Source: Aegilops tauschii subsp. strangulata
Taxonomy: Eukaryota > Streptophyta > Magnoliopsida > Poales > Poaceae
Reading direction: 5' to 3'
DNA: 64,000 bases
Assembly (NCBI RefSeq): GCF_002575655.3
Contig: NC_053035.3
Span: forward strand, 503,036,601 to 503,100,600
Shown here: positions 59,893-64,000 of the stretch, piece after piece
Numbering within the stretch: the stretch's first letter is position 1
How the letters are laid out: each line of letters opens with the position of its first letter
Translations under genes and position numbers: made by a program
The notes under the pieces: generated by a model
Database searches by the model: none
What the model was told of the DNA's origin: nothing
What the model saw: the letters and a program-made list of their open reading frames with translations, nothing else

Positions 59893-60195
59893 TAATCACT
59901 TATTTTTATAATCCATTGTATTTTTTCCTGAACATTTTTAGAAATCAGGAACAAATATTAGAATTCATGAACATGTTTTTTTACAATAATACATTTTTTA
60001 AACCTGTAAAAGAAAACATTCGTGAAAAAGGAAAGTCACCGGCTCCCGCCCATTTGTCATCGTTGCCCGATGCCCAGTAGACAACCTTGTCACTCTTCCT
60101 CCCCTTGCCCGCCGGTCATCGGCCCTTCCCACAGTCGCCGAATAAAAGCTCGTAGTCATCGTTGGCCCCCTTTGTTCGATTCGGTTAAGCAAAGC

Positions 60196-60229
<34 letters not shown>

Positions 60230-60433
60230 TTGTCGCTTTTAGATGGGTCGGAATTCAGCATGCTAGTCGCCTACTCGCAGCCTTTAGTGATCTGGCCCAA
60301 TAGTGGGCTTGCTCGTGGTAATTTTTATAAAGGTGTATGCAAGGTTACGGAGAGAAATGAGAGTAATTAAACATGCTATAACCTAACCATGAGCTGTCAT
60401 AAGAGTTATATCACTTGCTAGTCCTATTTTCTT
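59893..60433. other. spacer with poly-C tract, no gene seen
   Basis: AT-rich up to 60,030, then a GC-rich patch ending in 30 C at 60197-60226. No frame or element end was supported. Confidence 0.4.
60197..60226 (+). repeat. poly-C tract (30 bp)
   Basis: Thirty consecutive C in non-coding sequence. Confidence 0.88.
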
Positions 60434-60625
60434 AGGAGCAGTGCAAATTGTCCAACAAATAAATAATCAATATATACAAGTATGTAACGAATTAGACCAA
60501 GTTACTAACTCTGATATAACTCACAAACCTTGTGACATTTCAGGAGCAGAGCAAATTGTCCGACAAATAAATCGATCAACACAAGTATGTAATGAATTAG
60601 ACCATGTTACTAACTCTCTATCATA
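60434..60625 (+). repeat. ~107-bp direct repeat, two copies
   Basis: AGGAGCAG-GCAAATTGTCC, ACAAATAAAT, ACAAGTATGTAA-GAATTAGACCA and GTTACTAACTCT occur in the same order at 60434 and 60541. The second copy is slightly shorter. Confidence 0.85.
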
Positions 60626-62246
60626 CACCTCATATTTGAACCAGGCATGTGTGTGCAATAATACAAATTATTTCTCTCAAAAGTGTCTCAATATGCTCTA
60701 GTTTATCTCAAATTGCATCATTGGACTCATAAACTGAAACAGACAACTTGCCCTTACTCATGACCAGTCAACCAGGTGCCGCCACCTGAGTGCGTACCTT
60801 GCTGTTACAATTCTTAACGTGTTTGATAGCCCTGATGGTTGCCAGTTGCTCAAAAAAGAATACACTGAAAGAAACAACAATGCTTACAAAGAAGAATATA
60901 TGCAGCAGAACTGCAGCAGCAGATGTTTTAATTATAAAGCATAGCAAGTAGATTTTTATTTACAGGTAGGTCTTACCCGGCGGATCAGTGAGTACAGAGA
61001 GAAGGCTGGCAGTTGAAATCAAAGCTAAACATCTTCCAAAAGGCAGGGGATCTCCAAAAGAGAGAGAATTCTTTTGGTTTAAAATCACACATGCGTATGC
61101 ATATAAAATTTAAACTGGACATTCATTAATAGCCTCCCAACCTCAGATTATGCACTTGGTTTGGTCCCTGACATCAACGACACTATGTACGTGAACATTA
61201 GATAGTAGTTACTGATGCTCATAAGCACAGATTAGCAGCCCCATTCTTGAGCATCTAAAGATAATTTCGAAATGTATGGAAGTTCAGTTGCATGAGTACA
61301 ACATTAAAACAGAGAATAAGATAATAGTTACTCCCTCCAGTTCACAAAATTTTGTCAGTTTTGACATAATTTTATCGAGTGTTCGGAACATAGGAATATA
61401 AAAATCATTGCATTGTTCAAAGTTATGTACTTTATGAGCAAGTTTAACAAAAAGCATATGGAGCCAAGAGCAACAATCATGTGGTCACCACAAAATCTTT
61501 AAGAGTATGTACTGTTTCCAGTGGGCAAAAATCAGTCTGCGCATGTATTCAGCAACTGGACATGAAAGAAGCAATATAAAAATTGGAAGGAAAATGTGAC
61601 AATTATTGAATCACTGACTGTAGGAATATGGTTGCAGCCACATTCATCAAAAGCACGAAATCATTCCTCAAATCCCTTGGGACAGGTAAAAAAATAAGTG
61701 CTTGATCACCCTCATTAGCTTGGTAAAGTGGAAGGATTGACCAAGAATAAGCTACTTCTAACAAGACGTTGGCCCTTCGATGTCTTATCATTAAAAATGT
61801 GCACCAATTCATTATTCTTTTAGCATCCAAACAACCGCATTATCAAATCACATTGGTAGAAGTATTTAGTGGACAGTCAGTGAATGCAAATACATGATTT
61901 ATAATTTGCAGAAGCATATAAATATATACTGGTTACAAAGACATACCTACAGCACATGCTTCTTCGAACTTCCCAACATCCAAGGATTCAGGACGGACAG
62001 TGCAGCATCTGTGCAGGAAACAAATGGATGGTCAATTTAATTGAAGCTAGATCCTATTTTCTGAACCAAACATCAAGCAAACAGTAGTAGTCACTCATAA
62101 ATTATTTGACTAAGTTTTGTTCATGGTATTTTTTCCCTCGTCGGCATCATATATGTTACACTGGATACAACCTGCAAATGCAGGTATTGATTCATTCAAA
62201 GCGTGTGGGTTGCAAGCATATGAAACAACATACTTAGATGAGTTAC
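60626..62246. other. AT-rich spacer, no gene supported
   Basis: A MITE-like left end (TACTCCCTCCAGTTCACAAA) lies at about 61,331. The - strand frame at 61603-61830 has no family feature. Around 61,947-62,010 the - strand shows a splice-bounded open stretch (CTVRPESLDVGKFEEACAV) that could be an exon, but I cannot assign it. Confidence 0.35.
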
Positions 62247-62449
62247 CTGAGCTTTGACAATGTCACAGACAGCGTATATGCCCCAGTCCCTGTTGTAGTT
62301 TTGTTGAAGAGGTGGACCTTGCTGAACTGCATGTGTGAGTGGATCGGCCGCATGCTGTCAAAGAAGCAATGGTGGATGGTCACCCTGATGCACCTGTCGC
62401 CCATCTGCATGGGGTCTTCTCTGATAAGCACAGTAGACGTTAGCATCAA
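62247..62449 (-). pseudogene. pectate-lyase-like exon, frameshifted
   Basis: The - strand reads TVLIREDPMQMGDRCIRVTI followed by HHCFFDSMRPIHSHMQFSKV, the conserved core of plant pectate-lyase-like proteins (usually RVTIHHCFFDGTRQRQPRVRF-like). About two extra A bases near 62,300 shift the frame. In the shifted frame the text becomes NRDWGIYAVC, as expected for the family. The region ends at a good donor (CTCAG/GTAACT). No convincing neighbouring exons were found, so this is a fragment of a decayed gene. Confidence 0.68.
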
Positions 62450-63807
62450 GTTATTTGTTTTCTTTTATAAAAGGGATGGAAACTTTGGCCTAATTACAAA
62501 AGCAAGTTTTACTGAGCAAGACAGAAAAATAAAATAAAATGACGACATGAAATGAATCAACATTTTCCATGCCATTCAGATCAAAAGAAAAAAAAACTTT
62601 ACATAATAATTGTTAGAATTATAAATAAAGCCCTCCCTAATGCTAGATAGAACCTTCTCTTGTTGATGACATTTAGCAGGCCCCCAACTACTTGTAGTGT
62701 GAATATGGACAACTTTATCAGCTTCTGATCCATCACTTTCAGAACAATTAACAACTCTAAGAATAAACCACATCTGGCATCTGTATGATCAGAGTATGCT
62801 ACAAATTTTAGTGTGGTGAGAAGAGGGTTACTTAGGTGAATAAACGACGCCTATCTCATCCTGATGGAAAATTCCTTTTCAGACTCCATCGCCTCTGGGA
62901 CACCAGCATAAAGATGTGCTTAAATGGTTGGAGTCCGTGATGTCCAAGTCAGTACAAGAAGATAAACACAAGGCCAAGAATTAGTGGTGATACCGGGTAT
63001 AGTCAGTGAAGCGAGAGCAGCAGCAGCGTCATCGACACTTTCTGTTTACATGTAAATACCCGAAGATGATGGGTCAAAGAAGCAAAAGAATGAAAATAAG
63101 ATAGTAGTGTACTATGTAATAAGAAGGATCAGAGAACTGGTGGCCATTGTGTGAGTAGCTCGTGCAAGAATCAGAAGAAAATTTTGTGAGCGACACCAGA
63201 CGAAACAAGATTCTTAGCTTCTTTCAATATTTCAGGTGCTTCCTAAACTTGCAATACTATAATATTCAACTATGGATGAGTGAGCACAGTTTTAAAATCC
63301 AATCAGAGGAAATAATAAGAGTAAAGTAGTAATTATTGTACACTTTGCAAATTGGAAAGAGACATACCGGAAGACCATAGGACAACAGTCTTTCCAAAAG
63401 AAATTGACAGAGCAGTGTGGAGGGGTATACTGTGAGCCTTCACAAGGCTAGTACACTATTATCCAGGCTCTAGGCCCAAAATCATTTGAACGAACTTCAC
63501 GCAAAGGTACAGGGATGAGATTAAAAAGATGGTTTGATGGGTATAGGCATATACTTAATAGTGGTGGTGTTGGAAAACATATCAAGAAAATGTGACAGTG
63601 ACAGGCATCTGTGAACAATTGTTTTATTAACAAAATGGGAAATACTGAGCTTGAATTATTAAGTGTTTGGTATGAATAATAACCATCCAAGTAAGCAAAG
63701 ACGAAAAGTATGCTAAGTGGACTGCATAACACACTAACTATTTGCATTTGACAACAACATTTCTTGAAATTATGATTCAGCAGTGAGAGGCGTCCTAGCA
63801 TGCATAC

Positions 63808-63922
63808 CAGTCATGGTGTGAATCAGCAGGAGGTTCTTGAACACGTGGATGGGCGCGCCGGCCGGCACAGCAAGCAGCGGGAACCGCATAGCGAGCCTCT
63901 CAGAAACAAATGATGGAGTAAA
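63808..63922 (-). other. candidate internal exon, unassigned
   Basis: Bounded on the - strand by a CTCAG acceptor and a G/GTATGC donor, with an open, moderately GC-rich frame: FTPSFVSERLAMRFPLLAVP then AGAPIHVFKNLLLIHTMT. It is 115 bp. Composition and splice sites look exon-like, but I do not recognise the family and no partner exon is certain. It could belong to a gene extending beyond the window's right edge. Confidence 0.35.
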
Positions 63923-64000
63923 CTGAGATAGGAAGATAACCGTGGGAATACATGAAGTCGTCTCCAGAAATAATGAGTTCCAAGGTAATATACATCAGAG

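Noticed and set aside
1..64000. tRNA, rRNA and CRISPR arrays
   Set aside because: No tRNA B-box (GGTTCGAAT-like) in a clover-leaf context, no rRNA text and no spacer-repeat array was seen; this was a visual scan only.

Overview
The window is plant nuclear DNA, most likely from a Triticeae grass (wheat, Aegilops or barley group). The signs are spliced genes with GC-rich, monocot-like first exons, a perfect Stowaway MITE, nested Ty1-copia, Ty3-gypsy, LINE, PIF/Harbinger and hAT elements, and long AT-rich spacers. No bacterial features, CRISPR array, rRNA or convincing tRNA gene was seen. All gene models were built by eye from reading frames and splice signals.

Layout. 0-7.4 kb: the 3' two thirds of a plant EAF1-like gene (SANT-domain scaffold of the NuA4 histone acetyltransferase) on the + strand. 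7.7-8.4 kb: a two-exon gene for a small one-span membrane protein. 9.2-11.6 kb and 15.5-18.0 kb: two intact, ten-exon paralogues (copies A and B) of a plant protein I cannot name, with a C-terminal hydrophobic tail. Between them, 11.9-15.1 kb is a scrambled tandem duplication built from pieces of the upstream genes: the small-gene 3' flank, exons 1-2 of copy A, and three separate EAF1 fragments. A further broken fragment of the same family lies at 38.8-39.1 kb. 18.5-24.5 kb: an LTR remnant and two PIF/Harbinger elements, one with a broken transposase. 25.5-26.7 kb: an F-box gene (- strand). 27.5-34.4 kb: broken gypsy, copia and LINE elements. 36.6 kb: Stowaway MITE. 37.2-38.3 kb: an mTERF gene (- strand). 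40.0-42.3 kb: a TIR element carrying a broken B3-domain gene and a second broken ORF. 44.0-44.4 kb: a MITE. 44.5-48.4 kb: a 3.9 kb TG...CA element with a perfect 5-bp target-site duplication. 49.1-54.6 kb: an hAT element with an apparently intact 724-residue transposase and a separate miniature BED-finger unit. 56.9-58.0 kb: a MATH-BTB gene broken by one extra base. 58.4-59.9 kb: a copia element whose gag was split by a 5'-truncated LINE with a 17-bp target-site duplication. 60-64 kb: mostly spacer, with a broken pectate-lyase-like exon and one unassigned candidate exon.

The likely working host genes are EAF1 (chromatin), the small membrane protein, copies A and B, the F-box protein (ubiquitin ligase adaptor) and the mTERF protein (organelle gene expression). 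They share no obvious pathway. The most unusual parts are the A/B duplication with its conserved GC-AG introns and the intact hAT element with its nested BED-only unit.
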